Assembly (NCBI RefSeq): GCF_008831285.2
Contig: NC_045144.1
Span: 14,187,858 to 14,251,857, forward strand
Source: Nymphaea colorata
Lineage: Eukaryota > Streptophyta > Magnoliopsida > Nymphaeales > Nymphaeaceae
Reading direction: 5' to 3'
DNA length: 64,000 nucleotides
A program made the translations under genes and the position numbers. The notes beneath the pieces were generated by a model. It was not told the origin of the DNA. It saw only the letters and a program-made list of their open reading frames with translations, and searched no databases. This document shows, one piece after another, positions 1 to 12,374 of the stretch; the stretch's first letter is position 1, and each line of letters begins with the position of its first letter.

Positions 1-276
1 CTTTTCTCGTCCCCAATGATTTTATTGCAACCACTAAAGCAGTTGATCGGCGTGAGGCAGTTGATCGGCGCGATATAGGTACGTTCTTCCCAAGTATTGA
101 TGAAAAGAGGGCTAGTATATGGAATACAAAAATCAATGACTAAGTATTGAATGAAATTGTTATAGAACATATCTTAGAGATTGGATTGACCACCATATCA
201 GTATCAGACAAATTTTTAGTTGTAAAAATCAATTTGGTCATCTTCCTCTCCTCCCCCTTATTAGAACTGCTCTTCT
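1..276. other. Window edge, no gene seen
   Basis: There is no convincing coding sequence. A short direct repeat of about 19 bp containing GTTGATCGGCG lies near 40-70. It borders the PPR relic that follows. Confidence 0.4.
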
Positions 277-555
277 TCATATTGTAGCCTTATGCCCAAC
301 AATGAATGCCTTCGTTCCTTCCTGCTCGTTCCTTGTGATCATCTGTTTGAAGACAACAACAGCCTCGGAAGCAAGGCCATTCTGACAAAACCCAGAAATC
401 ATGGAATTCCAATAGCCAACATCTCTGCAAAACATTTTATCAAACACTTTGTGCACGTCCCAAGCAGCCTCACATTTCCCATACAAATTGATCAGAGAAG
501 AAGCCACATACACATCCTAATGAACACCCAACTACGCAGCCCAACAATAATGCTT
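277..555 (-). pseudogene. Pentatricopeptide-repeat (PPR) protein fragment
   Basis: The minus strand reads a PLS-type PPR stretch: YVASSLINLYGKC, then KVFDKM, then RDVGYWNSMISGFCQNGLAS, EAV and FKQM. This matches the tandem helical repeats of plant organellar RNA-binding PPR proteins. Only about two repeats remain, where intact members have ten or more. Upstream in the same frame, about 515-555 reads as PPR-like residues broken by two TAG stops, and the frame ends soon after FKQM. There is no start codon, transit peptide or C-terminal E/DYW domain. It is a truncated relic. The stop-containing upstream part is inference from frame continuity. Confidence 0.75.
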
Positions 556-1090
556 TTGCCCTTCCGAAATAATTTTAAGAAGGCCATGGAGAGAGAGGAG
601 GGGAGGGAGAGAGTTGCAAGGGAGGACAGGTAGCGCAGAGAGAGATATGATCAACTTACGAAACTCGAGAATTCGAACTAAGGCGACAGGTTTTGGAGAG
701 AGCGAGCCTTCAATTTTCTCTGGTCTTCTCGTTCGCTTCCTCTTCCTGTTCATCACCCCTTCGTGGTTTTGATTTTGGGTCAGAGAAAATGGGTGGGAGA
801 GCAAACTCGGCCAAAGGAATTATCGAGGGGCATGACTGTCAAAATCATGGCGGAGGAGAAGCATCCTCATGCCCCTCCTGCTTGTGGTCGTTGTCCTTGC
901 TGAGATTTCGTTTTTGGGACGTCTCAACATCGCTGGAGAGAGAGGACGCCTCTGCTGCACCTTCAACCCTCCCCGGCGACGACGGCCTTTGCTAAGTGGG
1001 AGCTCGTCGACTGCGGTAGTGGGAGCTCGTCGACTACAAGGCCGACGCACGGGTGAAATGAACAGAAGAAGCCTTCGAAGGGAAAATGTC
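556..1090. other. GC-richer spacer with purine tracts
   Basis: The region has GA-rich tracts (580-640) and a more GC-rich patch (840-1060). GTGGGAGCTCGTCGACT is repeated at about 996 and 1019. The open frames here have low-complexity, basic compositions and no recognisable domain. It may be the body of the transposon whose right end lies at 1091-1243. Confidence 0.35.
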
Positions 1091-1243
1091 GAGCGGGTGA
1101 AATTTCACCCGCTCACTTTATCATAAACGGGGTGAAATTTCACCCCGTTTGATGGTTTTTGTGTCGGGCATGTGAAATTTCACCCGCCCGTACATATTTC
1201 AACCGCTCCACCAAATTATTCTGGGCAATCAAACGGGCCCTAA
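1091..1243. mobile_element. Right end of a hAT-like MITE with three stacked palindromes
   Basis: Three palindromes share the core GTGAAATTTCAC: 1091-1114 (24 bp, perfect), 1125-1150 (26 bp, perfect) and 1166-1189 (imperfect). The block ends with CAATCAAACGGGCCCTA, the kind of terminus seen on many plant hAT-like non-autonomous elements (reverse complement TAGGGCCCGTTTGATTG). I did not find the matching left terminus, so the left boundary is unknown and the copy is probably truncated. Confidence 0.5.
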
Positions 1244-1611
1244 TGAAAAGACCATGCAAATTACACCTACAGACTACAATTTGTCCGGAAAACTTCATCA
1301 AATTGGAAAATCATAGTTATCCATTACCTCTGTACCGGCAGAACATACTTTTGTAGATCCGTAGATTGAAATTAGTCAAAAAAACGTCCCAAAAATAATA
1401 CCCGTCATAAAGAATTGACATTGGCCTTATCAACTGCTCATTTCCAGCCACAGACAGGACATGTAATGCTTCCTCACACTATTCTCAAGTAGGAACAAGC
1501 ATAAACCTGTGAAGGAGGCAGTGCACTTTAAAACTAATCCAAGAGAATAAAGGAAAATCAATAGCAGAACTGTGACCACTCAGCCTTTTTATGCTTACAA
1601 TAATGTAAAAA

Positions 1612-1617
1612 TTTATT
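1612..1617 (-). terminator. Candidate polyadenylation signal of the lipase gene
   Basis: An AATAAA hexamer on the minus strand lies about 230 bp downstream of the stop codon at 1846-1848, a usual distance for a plant 3' UTR. Transcript data would be needed to confirm use. Confidence 0.35.
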
Positions 1618-1845
1618 TATTACTATTATCGAATGTACATTCATTACATGACAAAGAATTCATGTATATGTGCCAACATGGGCACGTGTACCTTCACTTG
1701 CAAGAGACCTGCTCTGACAATAAATATTTGAGCTTGCAGATACACAAGAATCTGAGTCTACAAGAGACAAATAATATTTTCACATGTACAAGTAAATAAG
1801 CAGATGAGGAGAACAAATCCGGTGCATTGGATCAGCCCCTTCAAA

Positions 1846-4800
1846 CTATTTAAGACAGTGTTGATCAAGCCAAGAAACGATATCCTCTAGCACATGGAAT
1901 ATAGACTCATCTGATTCACCTTCTAGTATCGCATGATATGCCCCCTCATAGAGGTTAAGCTTCTTGTCTTTGGTAACTGCCTTCTCATATAAAGCTTTGC
2001 TCACAGAGGGATCTGTGACAACATCTGCTTCTCCGTGCAATATCAAGAGGGGCAATGAAACCTGAGAGGAAAAGAATCAATAGATCCCACTCAGTGCATG
2101 TATATATGCGTATGTGTATGTGCATGTGTGTGTGTTGCTTGTGTTCATGTTTGTGTGTGCTTGTGTCCATGTTTGTCTGTGTATTGAGAGAGAGAGAGAA
2201 AGAGAGAGAGAGACTTCTTGCAGATGATCCTCAATCTCCTGGGTAGCCCTGAGCAGCTCAACAGCAGTTCGAAGACGGGGTTTGTCTTTGTACGAAATAA
2301 CATTATAGATTACCTGATTTTATTAAACATGACAGTTAAGTCCATTTATTCATACTAGAGATATCACTAACTCAGCCAAAAGGGAGTTGTTTCAGAAACT
2401 TGTCTACATAGCCACAAAATAGCATTATGTTCTTACTGACCAAGTTCTTTTTCTTTTTTTCCTTAAACGCCATATCTGCTAAATCTTTTGTGGGTACTAA
2501 CTTTTGCTTTGGCAAGAAGTTGGCTATTCCAATAAGCAGTTGCTTGATCAACCAATGAGGAACCATGTCATCTGCAATCTAGAAGAAAGAAGCTTTGTCA
2601 TAAATAAGATTCTTTCCAGCAACTCATTAAACCTACAACACAAGCAGTTAATAGCTTAAAGAGATTACTTTGCACATTGGAGCAATAAGAATAGCACCAT
2701 TCCAAGCTTGGGGCTGCTTCAAATGTATCTTCAATGCAACAGCACCGCCCATAGACTGCCCAAGCAAAAAACATGGAAGGTTGCGGTACTCTGGATTCTC
2801 TGTAATAGATATTACAGAACAGACTTACATAAGCAAAGTAAAACAGATATTGAAGTCCATTAGTTTGGGTTGAATGCACCATAAAACAATGACTGAAATT
2901 TGTAGCATATGACAATCAAGAGAATCAGTACAACACGAAAGTACAGTTACAGCATGCATCACAAGTTTGTTCTCCAAAGTCCAAATAGTTCTCCAACTCA
3001 ACAAACACCTCATTGTCATGTCCTCAACACAAGTCACAAGTATCCAGAAACATGGTAGAAAATTATGGACAAGACAAGCTCATAAAGGATAGATGGATGA
3101 GGCAGAAAGAATGAAAAGGATAATGCTCAAATGGTTCAGCAGATGATGGATTTTTTTAAGGTTTGGGTTGAGCCTTAACCACTTCTGAAAGATACAGGTA
3201 TACATGGCAAGAAAATGAGGGTAAAAGTTGCATCATCTAGCAAAAGGAGGATAAGTATATGGAGGAACGTTCTGAACTGAACCACTTGTGTGACAGGAGG
3301 CTGCATGGACAGTCTTTATGGCACCTCCCACCAAGTAACTACAGAATACTTCACTTACTGAATCCCAATGCTTCCTTCATAATACAAATGGTTCCTCTGA
3401 AAAAGGTGGGCCAGAAGAAATTGAAAAACATATTCTCGAAACTCTCTGATAGCAAAATCAAAAGATAAAAAGAGGGAAAAAATGCAAAGAAAAATAAAAA
3501 GAGCTGGATGCAGAAATAAAAGAACAAACACAAGTGAGCTTTCCTTTCGGGAAATCACGTTCCCACTTACAAGGGAAGCAACCTTCCCCGGCAAGGAATC
3601 ATGTTTTCACCTAAAATAGATGCAAGCGTCATTTTTCAAGTCCACTTCCCCTAAGGCTAGTGTTTCTCATAATATTTAGCAACATAATGCTTCATCCTTT
3701 CTAAAACACAGGTCTTGGAAGTGTGCTTCTGTCAATCCCAGTTCACATGAAAAGGTTGTTCTCCAAGGCTTCAATAAGGCAATTTAAGTTTTAGTACTTG
3801 AAACAATAAATGCCTTTTAGATGGAGAGCTGTTTCACTATTTGACATCTAAGCCTTAGGAAAAAGGAAATGGGAAGCCAAACGTTATAAATGACTTGCTG
3901 CATTTCTCTCTTAGAATGCATTACATCAACATAGGTTGCACCATCACCAAGTTGAGTTGTCTTTGCGTTCATAGGTCCTTATAAGCTGATTGAGGTTGAA
4001 TTCCTACAAGTTTCTCTTGGAGAAGAATTCAATAAGAAATAAATAGATATCAACTAAGTTGAAGCAAGACAATTTATCAAGATCAATTTAGAGCACTTAG
4101 TTGCTGCATTTCTCTCTTAGAATGCGTAACATCAACATAGGTTGCACCATCACCTAGTTGAGTCGTCTTTGCGTTCATAGGTCCTTATAAGCTAATTGAG
4201 GTTGAATTCCTACGAGTTTCTCTTGGAGAAGAATTCAATAGGTAATAAATAGATATCAACTAAGTTGAAGCAAGACAATTTATCAAGATCAATTTAGAGC
4301 ACTTAGTGCCCAGGCTTCAACAACTGAACATGGACTTAATGATCAAACATATTAATGGAAAACAACAAACAACTTGGACGGACACCTGACTCATTGATCA
4401 TATCCTCGTGCACATGACTCAAAAATCCTCATAACCTGTTATTAACCATGCCTAAGAATAAGTATGTGCCTCACTAGACACTGCATAACCTGGCTAAGGA
4501 TCACTACGGACCGGCAATATTTAGCCACACAACTGAGCATGAGCATTTGTCCAGTCAAGGTTCAAAAGCAAAAACTGTAGAGATTGAAAAAACATAAGTT
4601 ATTCACATGGTTTACAATGATAAAATAAATAACAGAAAGAACGGAAACAGAAAAAGCAGATTCTGCTTGCCCAATTTATGTGAATTTTGTGTTGGAGATA
4701 TGGCTGACAGAAAATAAACAAGAAAGAATAAAGAAAAATACCAACATATGTTTCAGATTCAGATAGATGGATAAGGTTGACAAGGTTCAATGCCTCGGTA

Positions 4801-7800
4801 GATTAAATTAGATACAGTTAGAGCCACAGCACTTTTAAGGTACCATTCATATTCCAAAATGACCCATCTTGTGGAAGTGCACAATAAAGTGATGCTAAGA
4901 AACAGGCTTCAACCATTTCTCATCAGGCTCACTAATGTAAGTACAGCCAAAGATATGAAATTAAAGGACAAAATCGGGGCAGTGGTGGCCTTCTACGTGG
5001 AGCACTCTTGCATAATTTGCTAGTTCATGGTATCAAGTTTGGAAACCAACAAAATGCAGCAGCCTTTCCCTCACAGAGAACTGCCCACAAACGGTCTATA
5101 AATTTTTAAAAGGTCATTTGGAAAAATGAAAAGCTACAGAAGCAAGAAATACAATCTTGCTATGAGGAAAACACAAGCAATAAAAACTAAAGAATTGGGA
5201 TGTCAGCTTGCTCCAGTATTCCATTTTCCAATATTTTATTTCTAAGTTTCTGCTTTTTCCCTTTTTTTATGTTAAAATGCATTATTTTTTTGTTTCATAT
5301 CTCAAGCATAAAACTGTTCTAAGCAAGAGATTCCTAGATATCCCTGTGCACATCGAAAGGCAAAATTATATCACAAGTTTAATATACACGTTCCTTCAAA
5401 CACCAAGACTATCTCATCAAATATGGATTCTAAATTGGACCATAAACTTTAAAAGTAGATGGTTCCCGTTCAGGAACATATAAAAGAAGTGTCATTTCCA
5501 AAAACAATCGCCAAGGGATTTAACAAATAGATGGGATTCTTTAGAAGAATCTTGATAAATGTCAGCATTTGGTGACCTCAACTGCACAAGTGAATAGAAC
5601 ATGTCATTTCAAAGCAATACCCAAAATACAAAACGAAAGGGAATTACTAGTTTTCTCTTGGAAATAACAATGAATTCAAGAGCAGATATTTTAAACAATT
5701 CAAAAGAATTATGTATTATATTAAAGATTAGCATTAGAACAAAATGAAGATTAGCATGGAGTAGGTCAAGCACACAAGTAAGAGTGACCGAGCGAATTAA
5801 TCGCACAACTAAAAGCAAACAAAAGATTAAGTATTTGTGCATTATTCACAATTGAAGGAAGAATAGCATAGGTTACTGCTTAGTTAAGCAAAGAACTAAA
5901 TAAAATAGAATTTTTAGGAATAAACAGATGAAATCAGGAACTAAATTCCCAGAACAAAACTAGATAAAATTCTAGAAAAAGGAAAAATGTCTTGGAAAAG
6001 TTTCAATGTCATTCCTTTGGCAAGCCCTACCAGAAGCTGTAGAAGATCTTCAAGTAGCACAAGGAACAGAATATTAAAAAAAACAAATCCAGAAGACGAG
6101 GAAATGAATGAAATGCAACATATAAAATCACAGTAATGCCTAGATGGTCACAAAAAAGACATCCTGGCAATGACAAGACATTTCAGCTGATTTGTCACAT
6201 GCAATGTCTTGGTTTATGCATTACAACTATCATGCTTTCATTCCAGTATCTAAACAAGTTATAACTGTTAGTGTTCATTGTCCTTTAAGAGTTATGTCAA
6301 GACATGCCATTGTTTCCATGCTCCTACTTGATCTTCTCCACGACAGCCTTACTCCTTTGCCTGTAGGTCATATCTATAGAGCATTCCTCATAACGGATCA
6401 TACCTTTTTAAAGACAATTTTACTAATGCTACAGATAATCAAGGCAAATTTTCAAAACTAAAGATTCAGAATAGATTCAAACAAGCTAAACTTCCAATAT
6501 ACTTTTCAAATGTTTGTGCTTGAAATAAATAGTAAATCATAAATATTAGTCTGAGACATAAATTACAAGTTTGGGCTAATGCTAGTTCATTTTTAATATA
6601 AATGACTTCCAACAAAAAAATAAAGTGAGTCGGAGCAAACTTATTTCATCTGCCTTGCTGTACATATGACAACTTCCAAGAAACATGAAGTACGAAAAAA
6701 CAAGAGTATATCTCTACGTGCTACCAATTTAGCAAGGAAAAATGTAAGACCTTTGACTTTGGAAAATTGTTCAATGACATCATCAACAAGTATGTCAAAG
6801 TTAGGAATATATCCATGAAGGCCATCTGAAAGACCAAATCCTGGGTAATCCACTGCAAATACACCATAACCAGAAGAAGCTAACTTTCTCGCAGCTCCTG
6901 CAAACCATGTTTACAGATGCAAAATTATAACTATGTCTGGATAATTAATGATCAAATATCAATGACAAAGCTTCAATCATAGTTGTAACCAAGAAATGCT
7001 AACCTTCAAAGAAAAATGTGCAAGTGTCCCCATATCCATGGCAAAAGAATATCATTGCTTTCAATGGAGATAACTGAGGGATCCAATACTTTGAAAAAAT
7101 TTCTGCTCCTCTGGAGTTTGTTTCATACATCTAGACAAAAGAACAAATAAAATTTTGAGAAGCTTAGAGTGCGAAGACTGCTTGGTCCACTAAGAACAGG
7201 GTACCAGACCAGAATAATGCTAAAATCAACCATTAGGTATAACCCTATGACATGCTTAAACATAGTCTGGAATAACTATGAACTGTTACAGGATTTTAAG
7301 TTGATTTGCATTGCCTTATGGTGAAGTCAGACAGGAAGAATAAAACAGATTACTAGCTTGTGATTTAGTGAGAACTGAATATATAACAAAATAGATAAAA
7401 AATATTCTAACGATCCATAAACAGAACTAGACAATGTTGAAAGTTGGGTCATTAGTAGAAAGCTTCTTCCATGTATGTGTGTGCATGTGTGGGTGTGTGG
7501 TTGTTCTAAATCACAATGTGTTAGGTAATTATAGAATTGTTTGACTTAACCTGGCAACTCTGGCTGTCAAAAGTTAGATCTGTATGTATAAGCTTAACAT
7601 GGCTTATTTACTACATGAGGATATTTGTATGCATAAAATTCATTTGGGTTGGTAAACATTTGTTGCACAAAAATTTGTGAAGATGACTTAGAAATTGCCC
7701 AAAATCCCGTGCTAAATTAATTTTACCAGCAGAAAGTACAAAACACATATCAAACATGACTCACAGATTAGTTTATCCTTCTGAATATACATGGTTTAGA

Positions 7801-9708
7801 GATTAGTTAATCCTTGAGACACATAGGCAAAATGTGCACGAAACAACTTCGTAACATACCAAGAGCTATTAATCTTGATCCAAATATGAATAAACGCCTT
7901 ACCATTAAGACAGACAGACACTAGAACCTAGGACTTCACACTTTCCACCAATTAGCAATAAACTCACAACTTACTTTCTTCCTGATTCAAGTCAATCTTG
8001 TCTCCTGAGCAGTATTGACCAACACAAGGTGCAACTCTCTAATGCTTGACAATAAAATACTAGCCAGCAGATCCAATGAAAAGGCTTAAGCAGGGAAAAG
8101 AAAAAGAGGGAAAATGGGTAAAGTGGGTGTTTTGGAACTTTATACAAGTGAGAAAATATCATGGTATTATCATGAGAAATACTCTTTTGGCAATATTTAT
8201 AAAAAAAAAAAAACATTGTGAGATTTTTCTTTCAAAAGCTGGGTATGCCCTGGCAATAAAAAACGATATTTTCAAAATATTGCCAATGTTTGTTACTATT
8301 CTTCAACCACATTTCAAGTCCAATTATGATCCCTTGGTGCCATGCTTTATCACTTGAAAGTTGGAAACACAGTGAAATCTACAAAGTGAGACATCAAGTG
8401 GATCATTGAAATGCTTCCACCCTTGTTTAGCTTCCCGGTTCTGAACTGCCACCTTTGAAATGGTAACAAAAATGTCAATCTAAATGTGCCGCACCAAACT
8501 GGTTCAAGGACCTGGTTACTCTGAGTGCTAAGTGCTCAAGCTTCATGTATCACAGAAAACTCATTTGAGTTCAACGAATCAAATTACGACGGTGGTACAG
8601 CTTAGGAAGTCTCATCATCTACTATTATTAACTTGAACACAACAAGCATCTAAAATGCCAATTCAGACTATCTTCCATGAATCACACATAATACCGACAT
8701 AAGGGTTTCTGCTGGAAGATCCAGAGAGGAGCTTCCCTGATGAGCAATGATCCATTAGTCTTCCCAGCACAAGAAGAACACTTGATCACTTGAGAGGGCA
8801 CCTAGCCATAAAGATCTCTTAATCCTTAGATAACTGCTTCCTTTTCATACATAATAGTCGAGATCTCTTTCTTCACGTTGAAATCATCAAAAACATTCAT
8901 ATATACGAATAAGGAGTTTGCACTTTACCCCTCCAATTCGCGGTCTCCAACTTCAGGCGGAAACTAAAGGAAGTGAATCATCTGTTTTCTTACCAATGAC
9001 TCGGGCAGAAACGAAGGGAAGTGAACCGTATGTTTCCTTATCGAATGACTTTTCAGCAAATTACATTAACCAAAATATCCAACCAATCGCCTCTCAAACA
9101 GTATTTTAAAATAATGGAATTTCTGCCTAACATCATTAATATCTCGATTGAAGATCAAATATCACAGGTAGAATCTTCGTACCTCCTCCACACGTACACC
9201 TGGATAAGTTGTCTGCAGATCAAAGAAAACGAAATACCAATAGTTAGTAACAGAGCACGGTTAAGAATAACGACCACACAGATAACAAAAAATAAGTAAT
9301 ACAATTAACCGAGGATACTTCTTTATTTGTAACGAAGAATTTAAAAAGCTTTAGAAGCAATCATCCTTCCGTTCTCTATTGCCTTACGCAGACCAGAGAG
9401 AGAGAGAGAGGGGCAACCTTGAGGAGGCAGTGATCAATGGAGAGCTGGGCGTCCTTGAATGCCTCGCGGACGCGCCTTCGCGTGGCGGCGTCGTCCTTCT
9501 GCATCAAGGAGGCACGCCGGAGCTCATCGTCGACGCTGTCGGTCCCCACAGACGGCTCCCTCAATGCGGCGGCCGCCCTGGTTCTCCTCCTCCACTCGTT
9601 CAGAAACAGCGATGACACTGAAATGGCAATAGCAATCCAAAACAATCTCTCTCTAAATCCTTCATCATCACCCCACTTAAACATCCCCCCGCCCCCTAAG
9701 AAAAGCAT
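1846..9708 (-). CDS. Alpha/beta hydrolase, monoacylglycerol lipase / caffeoylshikimate esterase family (8 exons)
   Basis: Exons in minus order: 9708-9418, 9212-9183, 7130-7004, 6897-6751, 2799-2669, 2578-2441, 2313-2215, 2061-1846. Every intron is GT-AG and phases join without a stop, giving 392 residues, normal for plant members. Residues 22-36 (LFWIAIAISVSSLFL) form a hydrophobic, possibly membrane-anchoring segment. HGYGDT at 138-143 is the oxyanion region and GQSMGG at 212-217 the nucleophile elbow with Ser214. Asp334 (HGEAD) and His364 (AYH) complete the likely triad. The family hydrolyses monoacylglycerols, lysolipids or caffeoylshikimate, and the substrate cannot be chosen from sequence. 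The start could also be Met9 at 9684, which is followed by the same reading frame. Exon 7 ends directly at a CT repeat, so that junction is the least consensus-like. It appears intact. Confidence 0.88.
2800..6750 (-). other. 3.95-kb intron 4 of the lipase gene
   Basis: This AT-rich intron lies between the exon ending in VEQ-type helix residues (6751) and the exon encoding GQSMGG (2799). Apart from the 206-bp tandem duplication near 3.9-4.3 kb I saw no gene or complete mobile element inside it. Confidence 0.8.
3895..4306. repeat. 206-bp tandem duplication in the lipase intron
   Basis: Two adjacent copies (3895-4100 and 4101-4306) begin with TTGCTGCATTTCTCTCTTAG and differ at only a handful of positions, for example ATGCATTAC versus ATGCGTAAC. 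The low divergence indicates a fairly recent duplication. Confidence 0.9.
7131..9182 (-). other. 2.05-kb intron 2 of the lipase gene
   Basis: AT-rich intron between the 30-bp micro-exon (9183-9212) and the exon starting at 7130. I recognised no coding content or transposon termini. A short imperfect repeat of GAAACTAAAGGAAGTGAA and GAAACGAAGGGAAGTGAA occurs near 8960 and 9010. Confidence 0.7.
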
Positions 9709-10230
9709 CAGAAACTATGCAGAACAAACAACTGCTCAACCGAGAAGAAGAAAGGAAGAGGAGAGAATCGAAAGCAGCAACAATTCTTATCAAAGGGACC
9801 AAGAAAGGAAAAGCAACAAACAACGGAAAGGAAGAATCTCCCCCGTCCTTGTCGATATTTATCAACAAGCAGGGAGAAAGTCAGAAGCTCAATAGAAAAG
9901 GAGGAGAAGGAGAAAAAGGAGGAGTGACGTCGCTGAGAGGGCACCTGGTCCAGGGGAAGAGCCGTCGGGTTGCCGGCATATTCTCGACATTCCGGCGCAG
10001 TTGGACGCCAGCCTCGCCGTGGATGTAGGAGGTCGTGGAAGGAGTGGATGAGCCGCAGTCACGAGGGAGCGGCTCTTGACTCGTGCTCTTTGGCCTTTTT
10101 CCTTTTCTATTTTTAATAAAGTTTCGTTCGATTAGTCTTGCAGAGGAGTGGTACGGTCCGCATCTTACGCAAAGATAATAGATAATTGTGTGCTTGATAG
10201 CGCCGGTAAGGAGCGGAGCCATATATTACC
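9709..10230 (-). promoter_or_regulatory. 5' flank / probable promoter and 5' UTR of the lipase gene
   Basis: The region upstream of the lipase start is less AT-rich than the DNA beyond 10,250 and has CT-rich tracts when read on the minus strand, typical of plant 5' UTRs. Open frames here are basic or low complexity, with no domain. No TATA box could be assigned with confidence. Confidence 0.4.
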
Positions 10231-10430
10231 TACCAAGTACAAAATTTTAATTTTTTGAGGAATATTAAAGTAAAAAATTATATTAAAATATTAATATAAA
10301 AATAAGCATTTTTTTAATTTGAATGAGCAGTTACCCATACAATATTCACACCTACTGTCCTCCCTCCTCTCTCTCCAATCTTAACTTAAATCTTAATTTA
10401 AGTGCGACTTCAAGGAACATAGCGTAGTTT

Positions 10431-10570
10431 GTTTGACTGAAATCACACTAAAAATTAGGGTTTAAATTTTGATTTGTCTGGATGTTATGTTTCAAAGTTG
10501 GTTTGGCTGAAGTCAGGCTAAAAATTAAGATCTAAATTTTGATTCATGTGGGTGCTATGTTTCAAAGTGG
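10431..10570. repeat. Degenerate 70-bp tandem duplication
   Basis: Copies at 10431-10500 and 10501-10570 share the pattern GTTTGRCTGAARTCA, CTAAAAATTA, TAAATTTTGATT and GTTATGTTTCAAAG at the same spacing. Confidence 0.75.
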
Positions 10571-11149
10571 AAACAAAGTCGACAAGTTCAGCACCAACCA
10601 ATATCTTAGGGGTGACAGTGGGACACCAACCAAGATATCAAGTTCTATAGAAATGTCCTTGAGAGATTTCAAGCCTTAGTCAATCCTTCTTATTGACATA
10701 GATTGATTTCCACAAATAAAAATACACACGGTTCATGAATAGAAACTATCTATAATATACTTGACCGGACTATTTTAATTTTAATAAAAGTACTTTCTTC
10801 GAAAGCAAAATCATAAATCACATTTTACAGGTGGATTGCTTAACAATTTCACACGCATACCCCCTCTGCCTTTCTGTTTGTACAATTATAGGTACAAAAA
10901 GGTTAAAACTAAACTCATCACAAGATTGTTTATTACGCAAACTCTACACTTGAAAAAGACTTTTTTGTTGGATGTAAAGTAGCTTCTTTAGTACATCTCA
11001 ATGTAGTAAATTATTTCATAAACTTAAGTGGTCATTTTGCAAATTTTTAAACATAGACTTATCTATGATAAATATATCAGAAATCCAATGGTTATCTATA
11101 ATTTTCTCCAAACTTTTAAAAGCATCAAGTAATACTTTTCAATAACATT
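10571..11149. other. AT-rich spacer, nothing recognised
   Basis: No open frame with domain similarity and no clear repeat was seen. Confidence 0.5.
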
Positions 11150-11423
11150 AGGCTATGTTTGATAGCATCGAATTTTAATTTGAGGTTAAATCTTCAATCT
11201 ATGTTGGATGAGATCTGCTGTTGGAACAAATAGACTGGTCTAACATTTCTTTTATATGGGATCTACAAATGTTTGGATTTTACCACTATGTGAAAAAGAG
11301 GATTTGAAATCCTTATTTTATGGCCTAGACCTTAGATTTGAGATTAAATGAGATGGAGACTTGACTTTGATCCATTGATATGAGATTCTAAATGTTCTAA
11401 AATCCGAGGCTATCAAACACTTG
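11150..11423. mobile_element. Candidate hAT-like MITE
   Basis: The left edge reads TAGGCTATGTTTGATAGCATCG and the right edge reads CGAGGCTATCAAACACTTG. The reverse complement of the right edge shares TGTTTGATAGC and TCG with the left, so these are imperfect terminal inverted repeats about 270 bp apart. No target duplication was found, so the call is tentative. Confidence 0.5.
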
Positions 11424-12127
11424 TTGATAAAATTTACATTCCATATTGGCAATCTACATTATGCATTAAAAAGTATAATTCTGCAATTTGAAGAGGGGGT
11501 TGGGCTACGGATTCATGGTTTTAAGATCCATGCGGTTGGAAATCAAATATAGTCTTAGTGTTAAGATATAATTAGCATATATAAAAGCAGCCGGCCCGGT
11601 GAGTTTCCGGCGAATGCCAAGGGAGCCAATCGGTCAGATCCACGTGAAATTGAATTTTTACAGCTATTAATACCTGATGGACGCTGTCGGGGTTTGCCTT
11701 TGGCGGGGTGACCAACTCTTGGACGTCCCGGTTTCTGTCCGCCCTATAATAGGTATTAGAAAATAACTTTTCTAAAGAAGTTGTCGCACTTGTCAACGCA
11801 AGAGGCGCTCGTCCCGTTCTGGACGTTTTAGTTGTCATCTAATCACCACACGTCTCCCTCAAATTAGTCACCACACGTCGGGAGACTTTTAGAAATAGTT
11901 TGAGCTGTATCATCACACGGAACAGGCAAGATGTTCTGTCTATTATATTACTATTTTGTTTACATGGTGTTTTATGTCCATTGTTTGACAGTAGAACGAA
12001 CATCATGTTTTTTATGATCAGCATTTGTTTTATTTTTATTTGTATTGTCTGTTTTGTTCCTCTTGTTTAGTGTTTGTTTCTTGTAATATAAAAATACTTA
12101 AAGGAAGCGTTTGAATAGTCAAGCTGA

Positions 12128-12148
12128 ATGAATAGTTCTCTTTTCTCT

Positions 12149-12186
<38 letters not shown>

Positions 12187-12325
12187 ACGTTCTTTCCTCA
12201 AATTTTGCTATGTATTTCTATTTTATCAGTTTATATATATATATAGAGAGAGAGAGAGAAAAAAAGAGAGAAAGAAAGAGAGGAGAGAGAAAAAATATCA
12301 ACTTAAGACTTTTTTTTTTTTTTAC
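12128..12325. repeat. Simple-sequence cluster: (TA)n, (GA)n, poly-T
   Basis: (TA)n at about 12151-12180, a second short TA tract followed by GA-rich DNA at 12236-12295, and a run of T at 12310-12322. Confidence 0.85.
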
Positions 12326-12374
12326 ACTGTTCCTGAATCATCAACTCTTTATAACTGCCATGGCTTTATAAATG

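Noticed and set aside
9437-10028. Plus-strand frames of 100-152 codons over the lipase first exon and upstream DNA
   Set aside because: They are antisense to exon 1, which is supported by splicing phase and family similarity; the compositions are basic and low complexity.
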